Shown: positions 37,008 to 47,227 of the stretch, one piece after another | Layout of the letters: each line of letters begins with the position of its first letter | How positions within the stretch are numbered: position 1 is the first letter of the stretch | From: Pseudarthrobacter sp. NBSH8 | GTDB taxonomy: Bacteria > Actinomycetota > Actinomycetes > Actinomycetales > Micrococcaceae | NCBI RefSeq assembly: GCF_014217545.1 | Contig: NZ_CP043178.1 | Location: forward strand, 2,294,001 to 2,358,000 | Direction: 5' to 3' | DNA: 64,000 nucleotides | Position numbers and translations under genes: made by a program | The notes under the pieces: model-generated | Told to the model about the DNA's origin: nothing | Database searches by the model: none | What the model saw: only the letters and a program-made list of their open reading frames with translations

Positions 37008-40000
37008 CCATCCTGCTTCGCGACGTCTTCGACATCCCTGAACGCGCCGGAGTGGAAGACTATGTCCTCCGCCTCACCGACGCTGTCAGCGGCGACGGTG
37101 CCCGGCATGCCCTCGACGACTATGTGGTCACGCCGTCCTTGGTCGAGGCATTCGAGTCGGCGTTGGGGCTCGTTTCCAATGCGCTCACCACAGGCATCAA
37201 CCGCGGGTCGTTCCTGACCGGGTCCTTCGGTTCCGGTAAGTCCCACTTCATGGCAGTCCTCCACGCCCTGCTGCGCCATGATCCAAAGGCGCGTTCGGTG
37301 GCGGAGCTGCAGGAAACCGTGGCCCGGCACGACGCTGTCCTCTCCGGCAGGAACATCCTGCCGCTGGCCTTCCATTTCCTGGACGGCAAGTCGATGGAAC
37401 AGGTGATCTTCGACTCCTATGTCCGCCATATTCAGGCTGCGCACCCGGGGGCATCCTTGCCTGCGCTCTTCGCCTCCGATGCGCTCCTTGAGGATGCGGA
37501 GCACTTGCGCGAGAAGATTGGCGATAGCTCCTTCCTCCAGGGTCTCGGCGGCGGAACCACCGACGATGAATTCGACGAGTTCTCCGGATTGTTGGGGTCA
37601 AGCGGCTGGGGCCTCGACCGCTACAAGGCCGCCCTTACCGCGCCGGCCCAGAGTGTAGAGCGTCAGTCGCTGGTCAGCGCCCTGGTGGGGACATATTTTA
37701 CGGCCGTAGTACGCTCCGGCCAGTACGTGGACCTGGACACCGGTCTGGCAGCAATGTCGTCGCATGCCAAGTCACTGGGGTACGACGCCGTCGTCCTGTT
37801 CCTCGACGAACTGGTCCTTTGGCTCGCCTTCGGCATGCACGAACCGGAGTTTTTCCGCCGCGAATCCCAAAAACTGACCAAACTGGTAGAGGGTTCCTAC
37901 GGCAGCCTCGAGGCCCCGCTGGTCTCCTTCGTAGCCCGGCAGATGGACCTGCGGAAGTGGTTTGCCGACGCCGGCGCCAATGGCGCCCAGCAGGAGGCCC
38001 TCGAGTCCGCGTTCCGGCACCAGGAGGGACGCTTCATGAAAATCGAACTGGGGGATGACAATCTCCCGTTCGTTGCCAGTAAACGCCTCCTAAAGCCGAA
38101 GGATGACGCCGCCAGGCAGTCCGTTGACGATGCCTTCACCCGGCTGGACCGCAACCCCAAGGTCTGGGACGTGCTGCTGGACGGGGCCAATTCCGATGAC
38201 CAGCACCGGGGCTCGGATGAGAAGGCCTTCCGGCTCACCTACCCCTTCGCCCCTGCGCTGGTCTCCACCCTGAGATCGTTGGCAAGCGTCATGCAGCGCG
38301 ACCGGACCGCGCTGAAGGTCATGCAACAGATGATGGTTGACCGCCGGAGCGCCATGAGCATAGACGAGGTTATCCCGGTCGGGGACAGCTTTGATTACAT
38401 CGTCAAAGGCCAGGCCGGGGCTGCCCTTGACGCGCAGGCTGCAGCGCTTTTCCGCTCTGCCACCCAGCTGTACCAGGACAAGCTGCTGCCCAAAATTCTC
38501 TCCACCCATCATCTGGCCGCATCCGATCTACAGGATCCGTCCCGGCTGACCACTGCTTTCCGTGCGGATGACCGGCTCGCCAAGACGCTGTTGCTCTCCG
38601 CTGTCGCCCCCAATGTCCCCGCCCTGAAGGCACTCACCGCGGCCCGGCTCGCCTCCCTGAACCATGGATCGATCGCGTCCCCGCTGCCCGGCGGCGAGGC
38701 CAACATCGTGCTGGCCAAGGTAAAGAGCTGGGCCCGTGAGGTGCCGGAAATCCATGTGGGGTCGGAACCGCTGAATCCCATCATCCGGGTCCAGCTGTCC
38801 AACGTGGACTACGAGTCCATCGTGGAGAAAGCCAAGGGCGAGGACAACCCCGGGCGCCAGCGCGAACTGATCCGCAAGCTGGTCGCCGAAGGGCTCGGCC
38901 TGGAACTGGGCGACCCCGATGCCTGGAACGTCTACCGGCACCCCGTCGTGTGGCGTGGCTCCAAGCGCGAGGTCGAACTGGTCTTCGGCAACGTGCGCGA
39001 TGCAGGCTGGTTAACGGATGAGCATTTCCGCGCCGGGGCCGGGGCATGGCGCTTCGTCATCGACCACCCCTTCGATGACCAACAGCACACCGCCACCGAA
39101 GACATCGAGCGGATTGAAAATCTGCGCGCCCGCAATTTCACCTCACGTACCGTCGTCTGGCTACCACGCTTCCTCTCGGCAGAGTCCATGCGGGACCTGC
39201 GCCGGCTCGTGGTGCTCGACTGGTTACTGGAAGGCACCGGGGACCGGTGGAACAGCCATGCCAACCACCTCAGTGAAGTGGACCGCCAACAGGCCCGCGG
39301 CATCTTGGAGTCCCAGCAGGCGGCACTGCGTGAGGGATTGTTGCGTGTCACCCAGCAGGCCTACGGAGCAGCGACTCCCGCGCCTGGAGCCCTGCTGGAG
39401 GATCCCGCGCATGTGGAGGTCCTGTATTCGCTGGATCCGGAATATGTGCCTCAGCCTCCCGTCGGGGCCACCCTGGGGGCCGGCTTCAGGCAGCTGGTGA
39501 ACCGTGCGTTTGAATCTTCCTATCCCGGCCATCCGCGCTTCGAACCGGAGGACACCGAGGTCAGGATCGCCGACCTCAAAGCCGTCGCCTCCGCGATTGA
39601 GGCCGCAGCCGCAGACCCTGAGGGCCGCGCCCCCTACTCCGGCGATGCCCGGACCGTCCGCCGGATCGCCAACCCCCTTGAAGTGGGACTCGCAGGGGAA
39701 ACTCATTTCCTCCTCGGCGACGGACGTTTCGGTCCATGGGGTGCCGCGATTGAGCGAGGGCTCTCGCGGGCCGGTATCGGCAACGACGATACCGTCACGG
39801 TTTCAAAGTTGCGCGAGATCATCGACGGCGTCGAACCGGCCCACGGGCTGCGCAGCGAGGTCTCCGACCTGATCGTGATTGCGTGGGGCCTGCTGCGCCA
39901 GCGTGCCTGGTTCAACCATGGCGGTGCCTTGCCCGCCGCTCCTTCGCCCGGCTCGCTCCAGCCCAGCATGGAACTGCGGCCGCAGCCCATGCCAACGGAA

Positions 40001-40780
40001 CAGGAGTGGGCGGCCGCACGTGCCACCGCTGGCCGCGTGTTCGCAATCGAGGCCACCAAGTACCGCACCCCTGCCACGGTGGCCACCCTGGCCGACGCAA
40101 CCCGAACGTTTGCACGCACGCGCGTTGTCGACGCGGACGCGCTAGTCAATGCGCTGGAGTCTGCCGCCACGCGGCTCAAAACAGATGGGGGTGCCCGTCT
40201 GGTGCTCGCCGGCGGGATGGCGAAGGCCCTTGGCGCCTTGCAGCACCAAAATGGGGTGACACTGATCCAAACCTTGGCCGGACTCGACCTCCCGGCCACG
40301 CCGGAGGAAGCCTCGGCCTCCCTGACCCGCGCCAAGATCGTTGCCGCGGCCCTGTCGGACTTCGCATGGAACCGGTTGATGCCCGTCCGCGAAGCCGCCG
40401 CCGGCGACGGCGAACGCGCGGATGCGGCGCAAGCCATCCTCGACCGTCTCATCACCGCCCTGAACAGCCATGAGCACGCTTACCCCTGCGCGGCGGCACT
40501 GAAGACCGCCGAAGATGGGATATTCGACTGGTTCGCCAGCGCTCCTGTGCCGCCAACGCGCCCGGTGATTGATCCCGATCCCGGATTGACGCCTCCGGCA
40601 GTCGTTCCAGATCCGATGAAACCTGATGATGTCCCGCTGCCGAAGGCAGACCCGCCCGTAGATAGCCAGCCGGGCGGAGCTTGGCGCACCGCCGATGCCG
40701 GTACCGTGGGTGAGCTCCAAAAGTTCCTGCGGGAAAACCCTGGAAAACGCGTCGAAGTGCAGTGGAGGATCGTCGAGTGA
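37004..40780 (+). CDS. pglY: BREX type 2 ATPase PglY
   Basis: 1258 residues from ATG 37004 (ATGA overlap with pglX). Walker A is GSFGSGKSHFMAVLHALL near residue 72; Walker B is VVLFLDELVLWLAFG near residue 262. The remainder is a long P-loop-associated helical scaffold. Near the C-terminus lies a Pro-rich, flexible stretch (about residues 1175-1225) before a short final domain. PglY is the large AAA-type ATPase of BREX type 2, the counterpart of BrxC. Its stop overlaps the pglZ GTG (GTGA). Confidence 0.93.
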   Translation: MTILLRDVFDIPERAGVEDYVLRLTDAVSGDGARHALDDYVVTPSLVEAFESALGLVSNALTTGINRGSFLTGSFGSGKSHFMAVLHALLRHDPKARSVAELQETVARHDAVLSGRNILPLAFHFLDGKSMEQVIFDSYVRHIQAAHPGASLPALFASDALLEDAEHLREKIGDSSFLQGLGGGTTDDEFDEFSGLLGSSGWGLDRYKAALTAPAQSVERQSLVSALVGTYFTAVVRSGQYVDLDTGLAAMSSHAKSLGYDAVVLFLDELVLWLAFGMHEPEFFRRESQKLTKLVEGSYGSLEAPLVSFVARQMDLRKWFADAGANGAQQEALESAFRHQEGRFMKIELGDDNLPFVASKRLLKPKDDAARQSVDDAFTRLDRNPKVWDVLLDGANSDDQHRGSDEKAFRLTYPFAPALVSTLRSLASVMQRDRTALKVMQQMMVDRRSAMSIDEVIPVGDSFDYIVKGQAGAALDAQAAALFRSATQLYQDKLLPKILSTHHLAASDLQDPSRLTTAFRADDRLAKTLLLSAVAPNVPALKALTAARLASLNHGSIASPLPGGEANIVLAKVKSWAREVPEIHVGSEPLNPIIRVQLSNVDYESIVEKAKGEDNPGRQRELIRKLVAEGLGLELGDPDAWNVYRHPVVWRGSKREVELVFGNVRDAGWLTDEHFRAGAGAWRFVIDHPFDDQQHTATEDIERIENLRARNFTSRTVVWLPRFLSAESMRDLRRLVVLDWLLEGTGDRWNSHANHLSEVDRQQARGILESQQAALREGLLRVTQQAYGAATPAPGALLEDPAHVEVLYSLDPEYVPQPPVGATLGAGFRQLVNRAFESSYPGHPRFEPEDTEVRIADLKAVASAIEAAAADPEGRAPYSGDARTVRRIANPLEVGLAGETHFLLGDGRFGPWGAAIERGLSRAGIGNDDTVTVSKLREIIDGVEPAHGLRSEVSDLIVIAWGLLRQRAWFNHGGALPAAPSPGSLQPSMELRPQPMPTEQEWAAARATAGRVFAIEATKYRTPATVATLADATRTFARTRVVDADALVNALESAATRLKTDGGARLVLAGGMAKALGALQHQNGVTLIQTLAGLDLPATPEEASASLTRAKIVAAALSDFAWNRLMPVREAAAGDGERADAAQAILDRLITALNSHEHAYPCAAALKTAEDGIFDWFASAPVPPTRPVIDPDPGLTPPAVVPDPMKPDDVPLPKADPPVDSQPGGAWRTADAGTVGELQKFLRENPGKRVEVQWRIVE

Positions 40781-43533
40781 GCGCACAGGCGACTGTTGCC
40801 GGAACGGTGAGCACCGCCGTCGTCCGTTCCCTGATTTCCGCCGCCCGCAAGCATGGCAGCCAGCGGGTCATCGGCCTCCGTGCGGTCCCGGATCCCGGCG
40901 CCGAACGACGCTTCGCGGATTCCGGGGAACCCGTACACATCCTGCCCTGCGTCTCTTCGCTCGCCATCCGGGATGCCTTGCGCAACCGGGCCAGTGAGGA
41001 ATGGCTCGTAATCCTGACCGATCGGCCGGAGGAAGACCTGGGTGCCGGTATCCTGGGGCATTTCGCGAACCAGCGACTCCAGACGCCGGGGGCATGGGAG
41101 GCACTCAAGGAGCGTTTTGGTGCCGATCGGCTCGACCGTACGTTATCCACGCTGAAGCGGGGGTTGCCGGTGGCGCAGGGCCTGCTGCGCATCACTCCCG
41201 ACGAAGGGTGGCCCGTCGCCCCGGGCGCCGTGTTGAGCATCGATCATGCCTTCGGTTCCGTTGCGGAGCGGCAGTTGGCACTGCAGCGCGGTCCGGTGGA
41301 CGCCCTCAGCGTCCTGGACTGGACCACGAGATCCGATGCCGCGGACCGCATGGCGGACCTGCGGGAATTCGGCGGAAATGAACTCGCCGACGCCGTCCTC
41401 CAGTGGCTGGCCGACTGTGCCGGGCGTGCAAGCAAACCACTGCTGCGGTTGCTCCTCTCCGGCCGGACCGCCGATGCCATCCCGATCGGGATTGCGCTCC
41501 ATGTACTGACTGGCACGGCCGGCCGGACTCCCCAGGACCAGCAGCTCACCCAGCTGGCACTGGCCAGGCTCGAACACCTGTGGGCCGGTTCCGGCGAAGC
41601 AGTTACCCCGGCCATGGTGGCGACGTTGGGCACGGTCTCGCGCAGCGTCGTCGAAGCCCTGCTGGATGATTCGGCGCGCTGGCAAGAAGGCCATGGCGCG
41701 TTGCAGGCCGCCGACAGGTTGCTGGGCAAGATCCAGGCTTCCAGCCTGGGCCGCGACTCGCCGCTGCTGCCCACCGGCCTCACTGCGTTGCTGCACCGGC
41801 TCAGTGACACGCTTCGTTCCTTCCCTTCGTCGGGGATCGCCGCTGTGGAGGAGGCCTGGGCGCGGGTCGAAGCCCATCGCTTGGCCTATCCGCCAGGAGG
41901 AAACCCCCAGGATCCGCGGGTGGGCCCGTTCCGTGCCGCTGTCCGCTTGGCCCGCTGGCTCAACGGCGACGACCGGCTTCCTGAGAGTTTCGCCGCTGCA
42001 GTGAAACTCCACGCCCACGAACATGCCTGGGTTGATGCCGCTTATAACGACGCGGCGGGCGGCGTCAGCGACCAGCTTCTGGGTGAAGGTCTCGGTGCCA
42101 TCCTGCGGCTCACGCAGCAACGGCGCCATGGCCACGACCGTGCGTTCGCGCGGCTGCTGGCCGCTTCAACCGCTTCGGATGAGGGCCGGACGACAGGCCG
42201 TTTGGACGGTGCCGGAGACCGGGTCTGGCACTTGGAGCGCTTGCTGCCCTCGGTGGTGTTGCCGTTGGCCCGGGCGAAGAACACGCTACTCCTTGTCCTC
42301 GACGGCATGAGCGCCGCCAGCGCCGCGGAACTCGCCTCCACCGTGCTGCACGGGAACGAAGGCTGGGCAGAGGTCATCCCCGCTGCCGCCGAACGTCGCG
42401 GTTCCGCCGTGGCCGTGCTGCCGACACTCACGAACCTCAGCCGCACGTCCCTGTTTAGCGGCGAGTTGACCTCGGGAGGGCAGTCCCGCGAATTGTCAGG
42501 CTTCGCCGCGGTGGCGAAGGCCGGCGGGATCGCCCACTCGGTGCTCTTCCACAAGGCTCCCCTGGACTCCTCGCGCCCAGGCTTGGCCTTGCAGGACGAC
42601 ATTGCCGTTGCCATCGCTGACCAGCAAACGCAACTGGTGGCCTGTGTTTTGAACACCATCGACGATGCGCTCGATAAGAGCGACCCGGCCGGCACCACGT
42701 GGACGCCTGAAACCATCAGGCACCTGCGGCCATTGCTGTCCGCCGCGATGGCCGCCGGACGCACGGTGGTTATGACGTCCGACCACGGGCACATCGTGGA
42801 GCGTCGCAGAGGGGAACTACGCGCGTTCGGTGAAACGAGCAGCGCACGGTCCCGGACGCCGGAACCTGCCGCCGGTGACGACGAGGTGCTTGTCCAGGGC
42901 CGCCGCGTCCTGGCCGAAGGCGGCCGTGCGGTACTTGCCGTTGATGAAACCCTGCGCTACGGGCCGGTCAAGGCTGGCTACCACGGAGGCGCTTCCCCTG
43001 CTGAGGTGGTGGTTCCCGTCGTTACCTTGGTTCCCGGCGACAACGTCCCCGACGGGTGGAAGCTGGCGCCCTCGCAGGAACCGCTCTGGTGGTCGGTCGC
43101 TGCCAGCGGCGCCGCCGTGCGCCCGGCAAGCCCGGCTGCCGGGCTGACGAAGGCAGCCAAGGACAACACCCCATCGATGCTCGACAACTTCGACTCCCCC
43201 GATCCGGTCCCGGCCGCGCCAGGGATCGGCGCCGCTGTCGTATCTTCTGGCACGTTCAAGGCGCAGAAGGCCATTGCCGGCCGGCTTGCGGTCGCCGATA
43301 ACCACGTGGTTGCCCTGCTGGATGCCTTGGCTGCTGTGCCGGGGACCCGGCTGGTCAAGGAGACGGCCGCCGTCGTCCTCCAGGTCGCGCCCGCGCGCAT
43401 GGACGGGGCGGTGGCCCAGCTGCAGAAACTGCTCAACGTCGAAGGCTACGGGGTGTTGCGCGTCGATGGTTCCATGCTGGTCCTGGACGCGCGGCTGCTC
43501 CGGGAACAGTTCGGGGTGACGGACCGTGGCTGA
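40777..43533 (+). CDS. pglZ: BREX type 2 phosphatase-like protein PglZ
   Basis: 918 residues from GTG 40777, which overlaps the pglY stop; an in-frame ATG at 40762 inside pglY is less likely. The PglZ domain of the alkaline phosphatase superfamily is seen in NTLLLVLDGMSAASAAEL near residue 501 and VVMTSDHGHIVERR near residue 662, supplying the metal-binding D and DHGH residues. A helical N-terminal half and a small C-terminal winged domain follow. PglZ is the core protein shared by all BREX types; its biochemical role may involve binding or cutting nucleotides or DNA. Overlaps brxD by 8 nt. Confidence 0.94.
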   Translation: MSAQATVAGTVSTAVVRSLISAARKHGSQRVIGLRAVPDPGAERRFADSGEPVHILPCVSSLAIRDALRNRASEEWLVILTDRPEEDLGAGILGHFANQRLQTPGAWEALKERFGADRLDRTLSTLKRGLPVAQGLLRITPDEGWPVAPGAVLSIDHAFGSVAERQLALQRGPVDALSVLDWTTRSDAADRMADLREFGGNELADAVLQWLADCAGRASKPLLRLLLSGRTADAIPIGIALHVLTGTAGRTPQDQQLTQLALARLEHLWAGSGEAVTPAMVATLGTVSRSVVEALLDDSARWQEGHGALQAADRLLGKIQASSLGRDSPLLPTGLTALLHRLSDTLRSFPSSGIAAVEEAWARVEAHRLAYPPGGNPQDPRVGPFRAAVRLARWLNGDDRLPESFAAAVKLHAHEHAWVDAAYNDAAGGVSDQLLGEGLGAILRLTQQRRHGHDRAFARLLAASTASDEGRTTGRLDGAGDRVWHLERLLPSVVLPLARAKNTLLLVLDGMSAASAAELASTVLHGNEGWAEVIPAAAERRGSAVAVLPTLTNLSRTSLFSGELTSGGQSRELSGFAAVAKAGGIAHSVLFHKAPLDSSRPGLALQDDIAVAIADQQTQLVACVLNTIDDALDKSDPAGTTWTPETIRHLRPLLSAAMAAGRTVVMTSDHGHIVERRRGELRAFGETSSARSRTPEPAAGDDEVLVQGRRVLAEGGRAVLAVDETLRYGPVKAGYHGGASPAEVVVPVVTLVPGDNVPDGWKLAPSQEPLWWSVAASGAAVRPASPAAGLTKAAKDNTPSMLDNFDSPDPVPAAPGIGAAVVSSGTFKAQKAIAGRLAVADNHVVALLDALAAVPGTRLVKETAAVVLQVAPARMDGAVAQLQKLLNVEGYGVLRVDGSMLVLDARLLREQFGVTDRG

Positions 43534-44878
43534 CGTCTCGCCGCGCAGGCGCCGCGAGGTAGTCGACGCCCTGCGGCGCGGCACGGTGCCCTGCAACGGG
43601 CTCGACCTGCTGGCTGTCGGTCTGGACCGGTTCCAGCGTGCGGTCGATGAGGAACTCGAGACCGTCGCCGGCGGTGGCGCGGTGGTCAAGGCAGTCCGTG
43701 GTGAGTACGGCACGGGCAAGACGTTCTACACCCGCCACCTTGCGGAGAAGGCCCTCAGAAAAGGCTTTGCCGCCGCCGAAGTGCAGATTTCCGAAACCGA
43801 GACCCCGCTGCACAAGCTTGAAACCGTTTACCGGCGGATCACCGAGTCGCTGCGTACCGCCTCGGTGGCACCCAGTGCGTTCCGTTCCGTTCTGGATGCC
43901 TGGCTGTTCACCCTCGAGGATGACGCCATCGCCGCGGATCCTTCGCTGGCTACCGCTTCGGCGGGTGACTTGGCGGCTGCCGCGGACGAGCTTCTGGACC
44001 GTCGATTGGCCGAGGTGAGCGCTAAGACACCTGCCTTCGCCCAGGCTCTCCGCGGTTACCGGGCAGCCGTAGCTGCCGGTGATGCTGGCGTTGCGGACGG
44101 GCTCGCTGCATGGCTTGGGGGCCAGCCCCATGTGGGAGCTGCGGCCAAGCGCGGGGCCGGCATCCGTGGCGATCTGGACCACTTCGGTGCCTTGGGATTC
44201 TTGCAGGGTCTGCTGCTGATCCTGCGCGACGCCGGACATCCCGGCCTTTTGGTGGTGCTGGACGAGGTCGAAACCCTGCAACGGATGCGTTCGGATGTAC
44301 GGGACAAGGCACTCAACGCGCTGCGCCAACTCATGGACGAAGTGGATTCCGGGCGCTTCCCCGGGCTGTACCTGGTCCTGACCGGAACACCGGCTTTCTT
44401 CACCGGCCCATCAGGGGTGCCACGGCTGGCGCCCCTGGCTCAGCGGCTGGCCACGGACTTCGGCACCGATGCCCGCTTCGATAACCCCCGGGCGGTGCAG
44501 ATCCGTTTGGCCGGCTTCGACCGTGAAGCGCTCGAAGCGTTGGGCACCAAAGTACGGGACCTCTACCTTCTCGGTGCCGACGCTCCTGACCGCATCCGCC
44601 AACTCGTCGACGATCCCTATATCTCGGATCTGGCCGCCGCCGTGACCGGCGGTCTGGGCGGAAAGGTGGGCATCGCTCCAAGGATTTTCCTGAAGAAACT
44701 GATCGGTGACGTACTGGACCGGGTTGACCAGTTCGCTGACTTCGACCCACGCCAGCACTACGCCTTGACCTTGGCCCGCGAGGAACTAAGCCCCGAGGAA
44801 CGCAGCGCCGTCGGCGGTACCGTCGGAATGGCCGGCGGCTATGCGGCGACCGCGGACGACGTCGAACTCAACCTGTGA
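43526..44878 (+). CDS. brxD: BREX ATP-binding protein BrxD
   Basis: 450 residues from GTG 43526. It is an AAA-type ATPase: Walker A VRGEYGTGKTFYTRHLAE near residue 56, Walker B GLLVVLDEVETLQRM near residue 239, and a sensor region in YLVLTGTPAFF. BrxD occurs in BREX type 2 with the helicase BrxHI and probably loads or controls it; the detail is inferred. It starts inside pglZ and its stop overlaps the brxHI GTG (GTGA). Intact. Confidence 0.93.
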   Translation: MADVSPRRRREVVDALRRGTVPCNGLDLLAVGLDRFQRAVDEELETVAGGGAVVKAVRGEYGTGKTFYTRHLAEKALRKGFAAAEVQISETETPLHKLETVYRRITESLRTASVAPSAFRSVLDAWLFTLEDDAIAADPSLATASAGDLAAAADELLDRRLAEVSAKTPAFAQALRGYRAAVAAGDAGVADGLAAWLGGQPHVGAAAKRGAGIRGDLDHFGALGFLQGLLLILRDAGHPGLLVVLDEVETLQRMRSDVRDKALNALRQLMDEVDSGRFPGLYLVLTGTPAFFTGPSGVPRLAPLAQRLATDFGTDARFDNPRAVQIRLAGFDREALEALGTKVRDLYLLGADAPDRIRQLVDDPYISDLAAAVTGGLGGKVGIAPRIFLKKLIGDVLDRVDQFADFDPRQHYALTLAREELSPEERSAVGGTVGMAGGYAATADDVELNL

Positions 44879-47007
44879 CCCAGCCTGTGGGGTTCGACGC
44901 GCTCAATACGGTGGTCCAGCACCACATCGCCAACACCTTGGGCTGGGGCGGCCTGCGGCCACTGCAATCCGAGTCCATCGGCCCCGTACTGGGCGGCAAC
45001 GATTGCCTGCTCTTGGCTCCCACAGCCGGCGGTAAAACCGAGGCAGCACTGTTCCCGTTGCTGACGCGTATGGCCGAGGAGTCCTGGACGGGGACCTCCG
45101 TGCTCTACGTGTGTCCCCTGCGCGCGTTGCTGAACAACCTGGAACCGCGGGTTGCTTCCTACGCCGGCTGGCTTGGGCGCACCGCAGCGGTCCGGCACGG
45201 TGATACCACTGCGGGTGCCCGGAAGCGTCAGGTCTTTGAGCGTCCCGACATCCTGCTGACCACACCGGAATCGCTCGAATCCATGCTCGTGTCCACGCTG
45301 GCGGATCCCCGGGCATTGTTCGCGGATGTGCGCGCCATCGTCGTCGACGAGGTTCATGCCTTCGCCGGGGACGATCGGGGCTGGCACCTGCTGGGAGTCC
45401 TGGAACGCATCTCTAAGCTGGCTGGCCGTCCGCTGCAACGGATTGGCCTCTCCGCAACGGTAGGCAACGCCCCGGAGCTGTTGACGTGGCTGCAAGGCAG
45501 CAATCGGGTCTCGGAGATACCGGCCTCCGTTGTCGCTCCGGACGGCGGCTCTGCGTCCCTGCCGGAGATGCAGCTAGATTTCGTGGGGAGCGACTTGAAT
45601 GCCGCCAAAGTGATCGCTGCCCTGCATCGCGGCGAAAAGCGGCTCGTCTTTGCCGATTCGCGACGGACGGTGGAAAAGGTGTCGCTGGGGCTGCGGGATC
45701 TTGAGGTGGAGACTTTCGTTTCGCATTCCTCCTTGTCCGTCGATGCCCGCAGGCAGGCCGAAACCGCGTTCTCCCAGGCCCGCAGCTGCGTCATCGTGTC
45801 CACCTCGACCCTGGAACTCGGCATCGACGTGGGTGACCTCGACAGGGTCGTCCAGATCGGCGCACCGCGCACCGTCGCCTCGGTACTGCAGCGGCTGGGC
45901 CGGACCGGCCGCAGGCCGGGAACCGAGCGGAACATGCTTTTTCTGTCCACGGACGACGCGCAGTTCCTCCGGGCCTGCGGCCTGCTGTTGCTCTGGTCTG
46001 AGGGCTACGTGGAGCCTGTCATTCCCCCGCCGACTCCGTTGCACGTGGCAGCACAACAGCTCCTAGGCGTGACGCTGCAGGAACGACGAATCGGGGCCAA
46101 TACCTGGCACGAGTGGTTCTCTGGGCTCGGGCTCGCCGCGGCCGGTGATTGGCAAGAGATCGCCGACTGGCTCGCGGAAACGCGCCATCTGGATTCGGAC
46201 CAGGGGATGCTTTTCATGGGGCCCGAAGCCGAACGAAAGTACGGTGGAATTCATTACCGCGACCTCATGGCCGTGTTTACCGCGGACCCGCAGGTGGTAA
46301 TTCTGCACGGGCGCGAGGAAATCGGCTCCGTTGACCCAATGGTGCTGCAACGCAAGGTCGACGGTCCTCGACTCCTTACCCTCGGAGGCAAAGCATGGCA
46401 GGTGAACTACGTCGACTGGAAGCGTCACCGCGCCTACGTTGAACCGTCTGCAAACGCCGCAGACTCCAAATGGTCAAGCATGCCGCAGCCGGAGTCCTAT
46501 GCCCTAAGCGATGCAACACGGCGGGTGCTTCTCGGGGCCACTCCCGCCGGCGTGCTGCTGTCCAAGCGTGCTCTGACCAAGCTGAACGAACTCCGGGAGG
46601 AGTATTCGCAGCGGGTACTGGATGGTTCCACAGTCCTGGTCCGTGAGCCGAACGGGAGACTTCGCTGGTGGACCTGGGCTGGTGCCCGCGCGAACGCCGT
46701 CCTGGTCGCGGGGCTGCTTGACTTGGCACCTGAGTTGCTGGACGAGTCCCGGGCCTACAACAACTGGCAAATCGGCTTGCGGGGCGACACCACGACTCCG
46801 GCTCTGGCTCAGGCCTTGCGCGAGATCCGGGGTGTGCTTCAGGACGAGCCGCAACGGCTCCTGCCGCAGGTTGATGAGCGGGCGCTCAGAACACTGAAGT
46901 TCGCAGAACTCTTACCGGCTTCGTTGGCCGTGAGCACCCTCGCCGAGCGAAACAGCGATCACGCAGGTGCGGCGGTGGTCGCCGTTAGACCCGTCGCGTC
47001 CATTTAG
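44875..47007 (+). CDS. brxHI: BREX DEAD/DEAH-box helicase BrxHI
   Basis: 710 residues from GTG 44875. Superfamily 2 helicase motifs in order: LLLAPTAGGKTEAALFPLL (motif I, near residue 46), LLTTPESLESML (Ia/Ib region), AIVVDEVHAFAG (motif II, DEVH), LSATVGN (III), STLELGIDVGDLDRVVQIG (V) and LQRLGRTGRRPGT (VI). It resembles Lhr-type helicases in size and in its C-terminal region. It is the last gene of the BREX type 2 operon, and the plus-strand run ends here. No strong terminator was seen; a weak GC stem (ggcggc...ggccgcc) lies at 47014-47031. Confidence 0.93.
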   Translation: MTQPVGFDALNTVVQHHIANTLGWGGLRPLQSESIGPVLGGNDCLLLAPTAGGKTEAALFPLLTRMAEESWTGTSVLYVCPLRALLNNLEPRVASYAGWLGRTAAVRHGDTTAGARKRQVFERPDILLTTPESLESMLVSTLADPRALFADVRAIVVDEVHAFAGDDRGWHLLGVLERISKLAGRPLQRIGLSATVGNAPELLTWLQGSNRVSEIPASVVAPDGGSASLPEMQLDFVGSDLNAAKVIAALHRGEKRLVFADSRRTVEKVSLGLRDLEVETFVSHSSLSVDARRQAETAFSQARSCVIVSTSTLELGIDVGDLDRVVQIGAPRTVASVLQRLGRTGRRPGTERNMLFLSTDDAQFLRACGLLLLWSEGYVEPVIPPPTPLHVAAQQLLGVTLQERRIGANTWHEWFSGLGLAAAGDWQEIADWLAETRHLDSDQGMLFMGPEAERKYGGIHYRDLMAVFTADPQVVILHGREEIGSVDPMVLQRKVDGPRLLTLGGKAWQVNYVDWKRHRAYVEPSANAADSKWSSMPQPESYALSDATRRVLLGATPAGVLLSKRALTKLNELREEYSQRVLDGSTVLVREPNGRLRWWTWAGARANAVLVAGLLDLAPELLDESRAYNNWQIGLRGDTTTPALAQALREIRGVLQDEPQRLLPQVDERALRTLKFAELLPASLAVSTLAERNSDHAGAAVVAVRPVASI

Positions 47008-47227
47008 TTAGCGAGGCGGCGTGCTGGCCGCCAAGGCAAACCCCTGCGGCTCCCCATAGGGTCGTCGTATGCTGCGATCAATCTCCAACGACGACGCCGG
47101 CGTTTCCAAGCGACGAAAGCTACGGGCAGCGAGTATTTCGTCAATCTAGACGACCGAACCACCTCGTGAAAGATGGCGGCGACCGTAGCGTTGGTTGACC
47201 GACTGAAGCTTCTGCAGCCTAGCGCTC

